Notes under the pieces: model-generated
The model's database searches: none
Seen by the model: only the letters and a program-made list of their open reading frames with translations
Told to the model about the DNA's origin: nothing
Part shown: piece after piece, positions 25,617 through 35,013 of the stretch
Layout of the letters: the number at the start of each line of letters is the position of its first letter
How positions within the stretch are numbered: the first letter of the stretch is position 1
DNA from: an uncultured Marinicella sp.
Lineage (GTDB): Bacteria; Pseudomonadota; Gammaproteobacteria; Xanthomonadales; Marinicellaceae
DNA length: 64,000 nt
Reading direction: 5' to 3'
NCBI GenBank assembly: GCA_947502925.1
Contig: CANNBS010000001.1
Span: 682,001-746,000 of the forward strand
Program-made: the position numbers and the translations under genes

Positions 25617-26978
25617 TTAACCGAGTAGTATCCAGGTACCCAGGCCTAAGAAGGAAACGTAGCCAACGATGTCCGTCACTGTGGTCAGCACCACACCACC
25701 GGCAATGGCCGGATCAATACTTAAGCGTCGCAATAATACCGGCACCATGACACCTGCCAGCGCTCCGGCAATCAAATTAATGATTAATGCCAAAGCAATG
25801 ACGACACCCATTTCGATGTTGTGATACCAGGCGATGATAATGGCAGAGAGTATCACCGCCCAGACCAGGCTGTTAATCACACCAATCATCACTTCACGGT
25901 TGAGTAAATTTTTAATGTTACCGCTGCCCACCTGGCCGGTGGCCATACCGCGTATCATCAGGGTCAAGGTTTGGGAGCCGGCAATGCCACCCATGGACGC
26001 CACAATCGGCATCAAAACCGCCAGTGCCGCCACTTTTTTAATCGCTTCTTCAAAAAAACCAATGGCAAACGCCGCCAGCAACACCGTCAGTAAATTTACT
26101 CCCAGCCAGACTGCCCGGCGTTTAGACGAGCTTAAGATCGGCGCGAACATATCGCCTTCTTCATCCAGACCGGCCATCCGCATAACCGAACGCTCGGCCT
26201 CTTCGCGAATCACATCGACCACGTCATCAATGGTGATGCGACCGATGAGTTGGTTTTTTTCATTAATCACCGGTGCTGAAATCCAGTCATTGTGCTCAAA
26301 GTCCTGCGCCACTTCACTGGCATGGGTGGTGTCCATAATCGCCGGTGCGTCTTCATCCACAATATCCCGTATCGGGGTTTTGGGGTCACAGGTCAGTAAT
26401 GTTTCTAAGGGTACACGACCTTTATAGTGGCCTTTACGGCCCACCGCAAATAAGTCACCAATGGGCTTGGGGATATTTTCCCGAAAGCGTAAATAACGCA
26501 GAACAACATCCACATTAACATCGGTTCTGACCCGCATCACATCCGGATTCATGAGACCACCGGCGGTGTCTTCAGGATAGGACAACACCTGGTGCAACAT
26601 ATCCCGCGAAGTCTTGTCCATGGACAGCATCAGCTCATTGGAGACCTCTTCAGGTAAGTCAACAATGATGTCGGCCATATCATCCAGATCCAGATCGCGG
26701 GTGGCATCCACCAGCTCATCCGTATCCAGATGCTCAATCAGGCTGTCGCGCACCTCATCATGTAAGGACACCAGAACCTCACCCCGACACGACTCATCAA
26801 TGAGTTCCCACACCTGAAAACGCTTATCACCGGGTAAAGACTCCAGAAACATGGCTGCTTCAGCACCGGGAATACCATTGATGATGCGCGAAACTGCGCC
26901 TAAATGGCCTTCTTCCAGAGCAGAGTGTAAGGCGTGGATTTCTTTTTCCGTGGTTTCGTTGGGTTGCGTTTCTGCCAT
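25617..26978 (-). CDS. mgtE: Magnesium transporter MgtE
   Basis: This 453-residue protein has an N-terminal MgtE_N helical domain (about 20-130), a pair of CBS domains (about 135-260, 'PAIMDTTHASEVAQDFEHND', 'LIGRITIDDVVDVI') and five membrane helices. The pore motif region is 'RMAGLDEEGDMFAP' and 'PIVASMGGIAGSQTLTLMIR'. It is a Mg2+-gated channel of the inner membrane. It leads a two-gene operon with the Nramp-type gene. No Mg-sensing riboswitch is evident in the short 95-base upstream space. Confidence 0.95.
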   Translation of the reverse strand: MAETQPNETTEKEIHALHSALEEGHLGAVSRIINGIPGAEAAMFLESLPGDKRFQVWELIDESCRGEVLVSLHDEVRDSLIEHLDTDELVDATRDLDLDDMADIIVDLPEEVSNELMLSMDKTSRDMLHQVLSYPEDTAGGLMNPDVMRVRTDVNVDVVLRYLRFRENIPKPIGDLFAVGRKGHYKGRVPLETLLTCDPKTPIRDIVDEDAPAIMDTTHASEVAQDFEHNDWISAPVINEKNQLIGRITIDDVVDVIREEAERSVMRMAGLDEEGDMFAPILSSSKRRAVWLGVNLLTVLLAAFAIGFFEEAIKKVAALAVLMPIVASMGGIAGSQTLTLMIRGMATGQVGSGNIKNLLNREVMIGVINSLVWAVILSAIIIAWYHNIEMGVVIALALIINLIAGALAGVMVPVLLRRLSIDPAIAGGVVLTTVTDIVGYVSFLGLGTWILLG

Positions 26979-27073
26979 TAAATTCTCTTTTATTATTGGT
27001 TATTGAGTGGTTTGGTGCTTTGTCTTACAATCGGGTATTATAGTGAGCCCCATTTAATTTACGTGATAACACC

Positions 27074-27547
27074 TTGAATCACAATATCATTTTTCAAAAA
27101 ATTGAACCCGATGATTTACCTGAAGTGCTGGCGATGGAGCAACAATGTTACCCCAACCCGTGGCCTGAAAAAATTATGCAGGACTGTTTAAAGGCCGGGT
27201 ATCAATGCCTTAAAGGACTGACAGAACAAGACCCGAGGATTTTATGCTACTCTTTTATGGTGATGGGTCATGAAGAAGCCCATTTACTGAAAATCACGGT
27301 TCATCCAGAATGCCAGAAGCAAGGCCTGGCGCAAGCGATGTTACAACGCCTGATGTTAATAGCCCGGATAAACCATGCCCGCAGAATCTGGCTGGAAGTG
27401 CGTGAAAGTAATGAGGCCGCCATCCGCTTTTACCGACGCGCCGGATTTAAAACCAAAGGCAAACGAAGAAATTATTATCGCTACCGGGACCAGCAAGGCC
27501 AAAAAATAAAAGAAGATGCTTTAGTCATGTGTTATCAGATGGTCTAA
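27074..27547 (+). CDS. rimI: Ribosomal protein S18-alanine N-acetyltransferase
   Basis: This 157-residue GNAT enzyme has the acetyl-CoA motif A 'ITVHPECQKQGLAQAML' (R/Q-x-x-G-x-A type), 'LEVRESNEAAIRFYRRAGF' and the RimI-typical 'RRNYYR' segment. It acetylates the N-terminal Ala of S18. The start appears to be TTG at 27074: stop codons lie just upstream in frame, and the next ATG would remove strand 1. It is divergent from mgtE and followed by a terminator. Confidence 0.88.
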   Translation: MNHNIIFQKIEPDDLPEVLAMEQQCYPNPWPEKIMQDCLKAGYQCLKGLTEQDPRILCYSFMVMGHEEAHLLKITVHPECQKQGLAQAMLQRLMLIARINHARRIWLEVRESNEAAIRFYRRAGFKTKGKRRNYYRYRDQQGQKIKEDALVMCYQMV

Positions 27548-27550
27548 GCA

Positions 27551-27577
27551 AAAAACCCGCCAATTGACGGGTTTTTT
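27551..27577. terminator. Bidirectional terminator between rimI and the nuclease gene
   Basis: AAAAACCCG at 27551-27559 pairs with CGGGTTTTT at 27568-27576 around an AATT-centred loop, with T-runs on both strands. It sits between two convergent genes. Confidence 0.8.
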
Positions 27578-27592
27578 GTCAATAATCAGGAC

Positions 27593-30343
27593 TTATTCAA
27601 ACCCATCTTTAAAAATAATATCCAGTTCGGGGCTGATATAAAGCACAAAACCATCGTGATCGCCGGCGCGTAAAGATGAGCTGTAATCATCTTCATACTG
27701 TAAAGGCGCATCTGCCTGTCCGCGGACATAATTCATTTCTTTGAAAAACACCAGGCCTGAATCATCACTCACGGCGTGATCAAGGGCTTGTGCGGATCCA
27801 TTGAACAGAAAAGAATACTGCTCATTGGTGCTTAGGGTTTGGGTCAGATTGGTTAACGGATCTGCTGCAAACAGAGGCGCTGACCACAGCATATTATCGC
27901 CATCTACTGCGGTGCCGATAATTTGTCCCATGACATCCACATAGCCATCGGTGAATTGAAAGGCATTATAATCACCCACCACATACAGTGGTTCGCCCGC
28001 ATGATTGGTCTGAATATCCGCAATCATATCAGCCAATGACTGAGCTTGGCTTAAACGCTTATTGCGCACCCGGTCGCCATCACCCGGATCATCGATGCCG
28101 CCCATTGAACGTAAATGAACATTAAGCACTTGAATGGGCATGGTATAGCTGGCTAACATAATATCCGCTGATAATTGTAACGGCGGGCGATCATGTAACA
28201 ATGAATTGTCATAAGGGTTTATCTCATTTTTACCCAATTGCGTGATTTGCACATTGGTGACTACGCCGGCATCGTACAGATAACCCACATCAATACCGCC
28301 CTGGTCATTACCCTCAATTAAAGCGGCGGTGTAAGCAGGGCCACCCAAATTAGTAATTTCGGTGGCCAAATCATTCATCACATCGATGTTTTCCACCTCT
28401 TGCAGCGCCACAATGTGTGGTGATTGCATGTCATTAACAATGTAGTTGGCAAATTTAGCCAATCGACCGGCGTAAACAATCGGGTCTTCGACCTGGCCGT
28501 CATCTTCGTTGCCGGGGTCATTAACATCATTAAACAAACGGTACATATTCAAGGAGCCGATGGTTAATTCATCCGCTGATGCCGTCTGTGTGGTGTCAGG
28601 CAACACATTATCTTCAGTGACCACAACCACCGAAGGCCACAACTCATATTCATTAAAATCAAAACCAAACACGCCATACATGGTGACATGGGCACCGGCG
28701 TTATAACCGCCTGCAGGAACGGTAAAACCTAAACCGGAGACATCCACTTCGAGTAATTCCGGGTTGCCGTCATACACAGGCAAACCCATCACACCGGGAT
28801 ATTCAATGCCGGTTTCACGAAAAGCGCGGGTATCACCGGATTTGACCATGAAATCATCGCGATTAGCACCCACCCAATAAGAACTGTAAGAACTGCTGAT
28901 GACGCCTTCTGGCATCACAAACCACATGCCTTCGACGCATTCATAGCCCATGGCTTCGGTACCACAGGGATAATCACCGGCAACGGTTGAGGGGTAACTT
29001 TGATCGAGGATTTTTGCCGCCGGCAAGTTGTTGCCCTGACTCTCAATTAATATGGTTTGGCTGCCGGGATTGGCAAACTCAGTAAAACCAAAAAACTCAT
29101 CAATTTCACCGGTTACGGTGACTTCATCGCCCACCTGAACCGATGGCGCACCGCCTGTAAACACAAAAATGCCATTGGAAGTCAGATCATCCATATCATC
29201 GCGGGCATCGGGGGTCTGCATAAAAAACCCTGAATCACTGAGGACAGTAACAATATTGCTGGGGCTTTTAACCGTTTGGCCATCATAAGGTGAGGCTAAA
29301 CCACTGCCCTGAATCTCAAAAATCTCAACGCTTGGATAACCCACCAGAAAACTAAAATCATAGTTAGCCGCCATATTATCCGGTGTGCCGTCAATATCCG
29401 TGATTTCACTCGCTACAACACTTACATCACAGGTCTCACCATCACTTAGATTTGAAGCGGGTGTTAACACCAACTGGCTCACCGCTGAGGCCGGTAAGCC
29501 ACTTGAAAAATTCACTGATCCCGATGTTGAACAGGTCATGGTGACCGCAGAAGCGGTGGCATCGATGTCTTCTGAAAAGTTAATGGTGACTGTGGTATTT
29601 TCTGCCACACCAACCGCTCCATCGGTTGGAATCGTGGAACTCACAGTGGGCGGTACATCGCCCAAATTACCAGAAACCATTAATTGATCAAAAGCCAGTT
29701 CTTCATCTCCGGCATTAACAGAAACAATAACTTTAAGGTCCAAAGTGCTCCCGGTACCCGCAATGGCAAAGCCATACTCTGTCAGTGTTGCATTTAAACG
29801 ACCGGAGGTACCATCAGATTCTCCGTTACAATCCGCATCTAATCCAATAGGTTCGTTAGATGTATCGCTTCCGTCTCCAGTAGGCTCCCAGGCAAAACAA
29901 ATACCATCTACAAAACCACCACCATCAATTTGATACTGTACTTTCATATAATCAGTAGAATCATATTTGCTGGCACCAGTTCCGCCTTCATGACCTGCGG
30001 CAAATAAACCACTAAAAGCCAGATTAGAAGCGCCGCTAATATCAATTCCGGTTACATTTAACTCGGGTTCGTCCGTACCGCCTTCGCCGTCAACATCTTC
30101 AGCTGCCCAAAAATAAGTCCCATCATAGCCATTATAAGCACCCGCACTAATTGGCAAACCGACACCATCTGTCCTCAACCAGTAGTCGCCGCCACCATCG
30201 GTAAATTCCGGCGTCGATGTATAACGCACACCTTGGCCATCGTCTTCAAAAGACTCACTCCAAACCTCAGCGGCTTGAATTGAACATATACTGGCGGTTA
30301 ATAATGCCACCGCTGTCAACTGACTTAATGTATTTAACTTCAT
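27593..30343 (-). CDS. Secreted ExeM/NucH-like endonuclease/exonuclease with DGFE tail
   Basis: I place the start at ATG 30343 (916 residues), because AGAGGT lies 5 bases upstream and a signal peptide follows ('TAVALLTASICSIQA'). The order is a lectin-like beta region, an Ig-like domain ('TVSSTIPTDGAVGVAENTTV', about 230-325), an OB-type nucleic-acid-binding region, then an endonuclease/exonuclease/phosphatase domain (about 580-890). That last domain has catalytic 'ALQEVEN', 'NVHLRS', 'VGDYNAF' and 'LDHAVS'. It ends with 'IIFKDGFE', a short C-terminal tag I associate with secreted proteins of Marinicella-like bacteria. It probably degrades extracellular DNA. Confidence 0.88.
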   Translation of the reverse strand: MKLNTLSQLTAVALLTASICSIQAAEVWSESFEDDGQGVRYTSTPEFTDGGGDYWLRTDGVGLPISAGAYNGYDGTYFWAAEDVDGEGGTDEPELNVTGIDISGASNLAFSGLFAAGHEGGTGASKYDSTDYMKVQYQIDGGGFVDGICFAWEPTGDGSDTSNEPIGLDADCNGESDGTSGRLNATLTEYGFAIAGTGSTLDLKVIVSVNAGDEELAFDQLMVSGNLGDVPPTVSSTIPTDGAVGVAENTTVTINFSEDIDATASAVTMTCSTSGSVNFSSGLPASAVSQLVLTPASNLSDGETCDVSVVASEITDIDGTPDNMAANYDFSFLVGYPSVEIFEIQGSGLASPYDGQTVKSPSNIVTVLSDSGFFMQTPDARDDMDDLTSNGIFVFTGGAPSVQVGDEVTVTGEIDEFFGFTEFANPGSQTILIESQGNNLPAAKILDQSYPSTVAGDYPCGTEAMGYECVEGMWFVMPEGVISSSYSSYWVGANRDDFMVKSGDTRAFRETGIEYPGVMGLPVYDGNPELLEVDVSGLGFTVPAGGYNAGAHVTMYGVFGFDFNEYELWPSVVVVTEDNVLPDTTQTASADELTIGSLNMYRLFNDVNDPGNEDDGQVEDPIVYAGRLAKFANYIVNDMQSPHIVALQEVENIDVMNDLATEITNLGGPAYTAALIEGNDQGGIDVGYLYDAGVVTNVQITQLGKNEINPYDNSLLHDRPPLQLSADIMLASYTMPIQVLNVHLRSMGGIDDPGDGDRVRNKRLSQAQSLADMIADIQTNHAGEPLYVVGDYNAFQFTDGYVDVMGQIIGTAVDGDNMLWSAPLFAADPLTNLTQTLSTNEQYSFLFNGSAQALDHAVSDDSGLVFFKEMNYVRGQADAPLQYEDDYSSSLRAGDHDGFVLYISPELDIIFKDGFE

Positions 30344-30429
30344 TCCGACCTCTTTAAAATAAAATTGTGAGAATAGCCGTTTCATGTAACAGGCTAATGA
30401 CAAAGACCCAATGATTATACAAAAGACAG

Positions 30430-30460
30430 AAAAAAGGCGGTAAAAAAACCGCCTTTTTTT
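30430..30460 (-). terminator. Terminator, probably of pckG, now separated from it by a MITE
   Basis: AAAAAAGGCGG (30430-30440) pairs with CCGCCTTTTTTT (30449-30460) over an A-rich loop, with T-runs on both strands. It lies upstream of the nuclease gene and 180 bases beyond the pckG stop, with the MITE copy in between. Confidence 0.8.
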
Positions 30461-30476
30461 GGATGATTTAAATAGA

Positions 30477-30636
30477 GAGACCTCTGAATAAGTCGTGAAT
30501 TAAGTAAAAATGTCTGAAATCCTGAATTTCTGCGTCAAAAAACTTAGTAATAGCTATTGCTATTACTTGCGCTTCCTTCCTTGAACTTCAAAATTTCAAT
30601 CATTTTTTCAATAAACCAGACTTATGCAGAGGTCTC
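30477..30636. repeat. 160-bp MITE-like element, copy 2
   Basis: Same length and orientation as the element at 4223-4382, with five substitutions (about 97% identity). The inverted ends are GAGACCTCTGAATAAGTC and its near-complement. It is flanked by ATAGA on both sides (30472-30476 and 30637-30641), a perfect 5-bp target duplication. It begins 6 bases beyond the pckG stop codon. Confidence 0.88.
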
Positions 30637-30642
30637 ATAGAA

Positions 30643-32394
30643 TCAGTCCGCAAGTTTTTGATTGCTTTGTGTCAACTCATCATATAAAGCCTGCGGAACA
30701 CGATCGCCGTATTCTTGTAAGAATTCAGCGACAGACTTGTTTTCTTTTTGCCAGCCGTCAACTTCAACAGCCAGTAAAGCTTCCAGCACATCGCTGTCTA
30801 AGTCCAAATCTTCCGTATTTATGTCATTGGCTTTTGGCATCAGACCAATGGCAGTTTCATGGGCTTCAGCGGTGCCCTGACAGCGACCGATAATCCACTC
30901 AAGAACCCGCATATTTTCACCAAACCCAGGCCACATAAAGCCACCGTCTGCATCTTTACGAAACCAGTTAACTGTAAAGACTTTGGGTAACTTATCCGCT
31001 TTGTCCTGCATGGAGATCCAGTGGCCCCAGTAATCACCAAAATGATAACCACAAAAGGGCTTCATCGCCATTGGATCGCGGCGAACCACACCCACCTGAC
31101 CGGTGGCAGCGGCGGTGGTTTCAGAGGCCACCGTGGCGCCCATCAACACGCCATGATCCCAGTTTCTGGCTTCATTCACCAGCGGTACCAAAGAGGCGCG
31201 ACGACCGCCAAAAATGATGGCACTGATGGGCACACCGCTGGCGTTTTCTGAGGCCGGAGAATAGCTCGGGCAGCGCTTGGCCGATACGGTAAAACGTGAA
31301 TTTGGGTGGGCTGCCGGACCATTGGCCGGATCAAAAGGTCGACCTTGCCAATCGACCGCAGGAATGCGATCGTCCAAGCCTTCCCACCAGGGTTGTTCAT
31401 CGGCAGTTTGCGCCACATTGGTAAAGATGGTGTCCTGATACAACATCGCCAGGGCATTGGGGTTGGTGTCTTTGGCGGTACCCGGTGCCACACCGAAAAA
31501 GCCCGCTTCGGGATTAATGGCCCATAAGCGGCCATCTTCGCCGGGACGCATCCAGCAGATATCATCACCGACGGTGGTGATTTCCCAGCCATCCTGTAAA
31601 TAACCTTCCGGTGGGATCAACATGGCTAAATTAGTTTTGCCACAGGCCGATGGAAAGGCTGCCGCCACATAATGTTGGTCACCGGCGGGGGTTTTAATGC
31701 CCAAAATTAACATGTGCTCAGCTAGCCAGCCTTCATCTTTGGCCTGGTAAGAAGCGATTCTGAGGGCATGGCATTTTTTACCAAGTAAAGCATTGCCGCC
31801 ATAGCCTGAGCCGTAGCTTTTAATGACACGTTCCTCCGGGAAGTGCATAATAAAGCGACGATCAGGATCGAGTTCGCCGGTGGAGTGTAAGCCTTTGACA
31901 AAGTCACCTTCCCGTTCAATTCGTTTTAAGGCGTCATCACCCATGCGCGTCATTAAACGCATATTCTGCACCACATAGGGGCTGTCGGTGATTTCCACAC
32001 CGCATCGGGAAATCGGTGAATCAATGGGACCCATGCAGTAAGGAATAACATACAGCGTACGTCCTTGCATACAGCCTTTGAATAAATCATCCATTTTTTG
32101 ATGGGCTTGTTGTGGATCCATCCAGTGGTTATTGGGACCGGCATCGGCTTCTTCAGGTGTGCAAATAAAGGTCAGATGCTCCACCCGTGCCACATCTTTG
32201 GGGTCGGATAAGTGCAAAAAGCAGTTGGGATGGGTTTCTTCATTCAAGCGCTTAAAGGTGCCGTCTTCTAACAGCTGATGGTTGAATGATTCATCTTCAG
32301 CGGGGCTGCCGTTACACCAGTAGATGTCATCGGCTTGGGTTAATTCTGCGACTTCCTTAACCCAGTTGGCCAAGGCTTGGTTGGATGTGCTCAT
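30643..32394 (-). CDS. pckG: GTP-type phosphoenolpyruvate carboxykinase
   Basis: With ATG 32394 the protein has 583 residues, starting 'MSTSNQALANW'; an in-frame TTG 33 bases upstream is less likely. It has the kinase loop 'PSACGKTNLAML', the metal site region 'TTVGDDICWMRPGEDGRLWA', 'NPEAGFFGVAPGT', and the GTP-form substrate motif 'GSGYGGNALLGKKC'. It converts oxaloacetate to PEP in gluconeogenesis. The GTP form is less common than PckA in gammaproteobacteria. Single gene between parB and the nuclease. Confidence 0.95.
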   Translation of the reverse strand: MSTSNQALANWVKEVAELTQADDIYWCNGSPAEDESFNHQLLEDGTFKRLNEETHPNCFLHLSDPKDVARVEHLTFICTPEEADAGPNNHWMDPQQAHQKMDDLFKGCMQGRTLYVIPYCMGPIDSPISRCGVEITDSPYVVQNMRLMTRMGDDALKRIEREGDFVKGLHSTGELDPDRRFIMHFPEERVIKSYGSGYGGNALLGKKCHALRIASYQAKDEGWLAEHMLILGIKTPAGDQHYVAAAFPSACGKTNLAMLIPPEGYLQDGWEITTVGDDICWMRPGEDGRLWAINPEAGFFGVAPGTAKDTNPNALAMLYQDTIFTNVAQTADEQPWWEGLDDRIPAVDWQGRPFDPANGPAAHPNSRFTVSAKRCPSYSPASENASGVPISAIIFGGRRASLVPLVNEARNWDHGVLMGATVASETTAAATGQVGVVRRDPMAMKPFCGYHFGDYWGHWISMQDKADKLPKVFTVNWFRKDADGGFMWPGFGENMRVLEWIIGRCQGTAEAHETAIGLMPKANDINTEDLDLDSDVLEALLAVEVDGWQKENKSVAEFLQEYGDRVPQALYDELTQSNQKLAD

Positions 32395-32490
32395 GGAATT
32401 GTATCTGGTTGAGAAAATTGGGTGCAAACTTTAACGCCAACAGCCCGTAAAAGCAAGCTTTCAAGCCCCTTTTACCTGTGGCATGTCGTT

Positions 32491-33393
32491 TTATTTTATT
32501 CTGTCTAAGATACCCTGCAGCTCATCACTGTTGTGATAATCGATGACCAGTTGACCTTTACCGCCGGTTTTTTGTTTAAGCGCAACTTTCGTGCATAGTT
32601 GTTCACTGAGTTGCTGTTCCAAATGTCGCACATCGGCGCTTTTCTGTGGTGTTTCTTTGGTTTTCCTGGGACTTGGGTTTTTAATCGATTTAACCAGAGT
32701 TTCGGCCTGACGTACGCTTAGTTTTTTGGCGACAATTTCCTGTGCGGCCTGAGACTGTTGGCTTTTTTCTAAGCCCAGTAAACAACGGGCATGCCCCATT
32801 TCCAGTAAGTTTTCATTAAGCAGTTTTTTCACCGCATCGGATAAATCCAATAAGCGCAACAAGTTACTCACTGCCGTTCGTGAACGTCCCACCGCTTCTG
32901 CCGCCTCGCCATGGGTTAATGAAAATTCTTTAATTAAACGAGCCAATGCCTGGGATTCCTCTAAGGGGTTAAGGTCTTCGCGCTGAATATTTTCAATCAG
33001 CGCCATGGCAATGGTTTGCTGATCATCGATGTTTTTCACCAGCACCGGCACTTCTGAAAGTTTGGCCATTTTGGCGGCACGCCAACGGCGCTCACCGGCG
33101 ACAATTTCATACTTCCGGCTGCTGATTTGACGCACCACAATCGGCTGAACAATGCCTTGTGATTCAATCGAATCAGCCAACTCACGCAACTTATCATCAT
33201 CCATAACAGTTCGTGGCTGGTATTGGCCGGCTTGTAACTGACTGATGGCCAGCGTTTGCAATTCGTTGCCATCAATAGCCGGTTCTGTGTCGGTATTTTT
33301 AGAAGCCAACAGGGCGTCTAAGCCACGACCTAAACCGGTTTTACGTTTGGTTTTTTTAGTGGTTTTTTTTGAAGTTTTATTAGACTCTGCCAT
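32491..33393 (-). CDS. parB: Chromosome-partitioning protein ParB
   Basis: This 300-residue protein has a basic N-terminus ('KTTKKTKRKTGLGRGLDALL'), ParB/Srx box I 'ISQLQAGQYQPRTVMDD', CTPase box II 'EIVAGERRWRAAKMA', and the helix-turn-helix 'LTHGEAAEAVGRSRTAVSNLLRLL'. A Lys-rich linker and C-terminal dimer domain follow. ParB binds parS and spreads as a CTP clamp. It overlaps parA by 14 bases. Confidence 0.97.
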   Translation of the reverse strand: MAESNKTSKKTTKKTKRKTGLGRGLDALLASKNTDTEPAIDGNELQTLAISQLQAGQYQPRTVMDDDKLRELADSIESQGIVQPIVVRQISSRKYEIVAGERRWRAAKMAKLSEVPVLVKNIDDQQTIAMALIENIQREDLNPLEESQALARLIKEFSLTHGEAAEAVGRSRTAVSNLLRLLDLSDAVKKLLNENLLEMGHARCLLGLEKSQQSQAAQEIVAKKLSVRQAETLVKSIKNPSPRKTKETPQKSADVRHLEQQLSEQLCTKVALKQKTGGKGQLVIDYHNSDELQGILDRIK

Positions 33394-34156
33394 GATTTCT
33401 CCTGATGATTTCGCTGGCTAATCCTTTGTACGCCACTGCGCCACGGGACAGTGGGTCATATTCAATGGCTGATACGCCAAAGCTGGGAGCCTCGGCGACT
33501 TTAACATTACGCGGCACCACTGTGGTAAAGACTTTATCGCCGAAATGCTCGCTGATTTGTGATGCCACGTCATTGGCTAAGTTATTACGGCCATCAAACA
33601 TGGTTCGCAATAAGCCTTCTATGATTAAGTCCGGATTAACCGATTGTTGCACCCGTTCAATGGTGTCCAGTAGTGAGCTCAGACCTTCCAGGGCATAATA
33701 TTCACATTGCATGGGAATTAAAACACTGTCCGCAGCGGTCAGGGCATTAATGGTCAAAATACTTAATGAAGGTGGGCAGTCAATCAAGATATAGTCATAG
33801 TGGTCAACGATATCTTCAAGCTGTTTTTTTAAGGCCTGTTGTGGGTTGTCACCATCCATCAGCTGTAATTCTGCCGCTGTCAGATCTGTGTTAGCACCAA
33901 TCACATCAACGCCATCGGTTTTAATAATGACCTCGTCAGCCGCACATTCTGATAACAGTAACTCACAAGCTGAGGTTTCCAGGGTTCTTGAGTCAACACC
34001 ACAGGCCATGGTGGCATTACCTTGTGGATCCAAATCAACCAATAAGACACGGTGTTTCAGTTGTGCCAAACCAAATGCAGTATTAACGGCGGTGGTGGTT
34101 TTTCCGACCCCGCCTTTTTGGTTGGCAACGGCGATAATTTTGGCTTGCTGGCTCAT
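33380..34156 (-). CDS. parA: Chromosome-partitioning ATPase ParA
   Basis: This 258-residue protein has the deviant Walker A motif 'NQKGGVGKTTT' at residues 13-23, Walker A' 'VLLVDLDPQGN' and Walker B 'ILIDCPPSL'. Its length fits chromosomal ParA/Soj. It forms ATP-dependent gradients on DNA that move ParB-parS complexes. It lies 8 bases after rsmG in the usual rsmG-parA-parB order. Confidence 0.97.
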   Translation of the reverse strand: MSQQAKIIAVANQKGGVGKTTTAVNTAFGLAQLKHRVLLVDLDPQGNATMACGVDSRTLETSACELLLSECAADEVIIKTDGVDVIGANTDLTAAELQLMDGDNPQQALKKQLEDIVDHYDYILIDCPPSLSILTINALTAADSVLIPMQCEYYALEGLSSLLDTIERVQQSVNPDLIIEGLLRTMFDGRNNLANDVASQISEHFGDKVFTTVVPRNVKVAEAPSFGVSAIEYDPLSRGAVAYKGLASEIIRRNHGRV

Positions 34157-34164
34157 AGATTATT

Positions 34165-34800
34165 TCAGGTTTTCTTCATGTATTGATAGAGTGTTCTTTG
34201 TGCCGATAAATAAGGTACATCGAGAATCAACTCTGACACTTGATTAAAGTCAGAATCGTCATTAAGCGGTTCCTGTTTTGGTCCTTTCATGGCCATAAAA
34301 CGACTGTGTCTATCGCCCAGAGACGCGGTTAAAGACAAAAACCGATTTACCTCGGCAAACGCCCGTGATATTACCACATCAAATTTTTTATCGGGAATAA
34401 AATTTTCCACACGATCGTGAATGACTTCTATGTTATCCAGTGACAATTGTCGCTTTACATGTTTTAAAAATCGCGTTTTCTTGGCCACAGTATCTATTAA
34501 AGTCACTGATGATTGTGGTTTAAACAGTGCCAGAATAATGCCCGGCAAACCACCACCGGTGCCGACATCAATGATAAGTTTACCTTTTACATGGCGAACC
34601 ACTGCCGCTGAATCCAGGGCGTGCTGAACGACCATGTCATGCCAATCGGTGATGGCGGTTAAGTTATAGGTTTTATTCCATTGCCGAAGTAACTGTAAAT
34701 AGTCCATTACAGGTCGGCTCTTGGCCATGTCCAAACCCAGTTTTTGCAAACCTGTATTGAGTCGTTGTTCAGCAGTCTCTTTTGATTTGGCTTCGTTCAT
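34165..34800 (-). CDS. rsmG: 16S rRNA (guanine527-N7)-methyltransferase
   Basis: With ATG 34800 the protein has 211 residues (a TTG 6 bases upstream is the alternative). It has the RsmG core 'NKTYNLTAI', SAM-binding 'IIDVGTGGGLPGIILAL', 'VISRAFAEVNRFL' and 'FMAMKGPKQ'. It methylates G527 of 16S rRNA. The usual upstream neighbour mnmG is absent; a divergent Pcm-like gene stands there instead. Confidence 0.95.
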   Translation of the reverse strand: MNEAKSKETAEQRLNTGLQKLGLDMAKSRPVMDYLQLLRQWNKTYNLTAITDWHDMVVQHALDSAAVVRHVKGKLIIDVGTGGGLPGIILALFKPQSSVTLIDTVAKKTRFLKHVKRQLSLDNIEVIHDRVENFIPDKKFDVVISRAFAEVNRFLSLTASLGDRHSRFMAMKGPKQEPLNDDSDFNQVSELILDVPYLSAQRTLYQYMKKT

Positions 34801-35013
34801 TGTCAAAAATAGCTTAAAATGTGACTTTTAACCCATGATTTGAACCCCACATACAGGTAAGCTGTCTAAGATGCGTGGTCAATGCCCATATCATGGCGTA
34901 TTAATTAATGATCAGTGCATTTAATTCACCTCAATTTGTTTATAATTGGCGGTGTGAATGATGCAAGACGTCTCATTTAAATTTAGATGATAACAAAAAC
35001 AAACGAGTAAGAC

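Noticed and set aside
32491..35013. Replication origin or parS site near rsmG-parA-parB
   Set aside because: I found no DnaA-box cluster and no GTTTCACGTGAAAC-like palindrome by eye. The usual mnmG and rpmH-dnaA neighbours are also absent.
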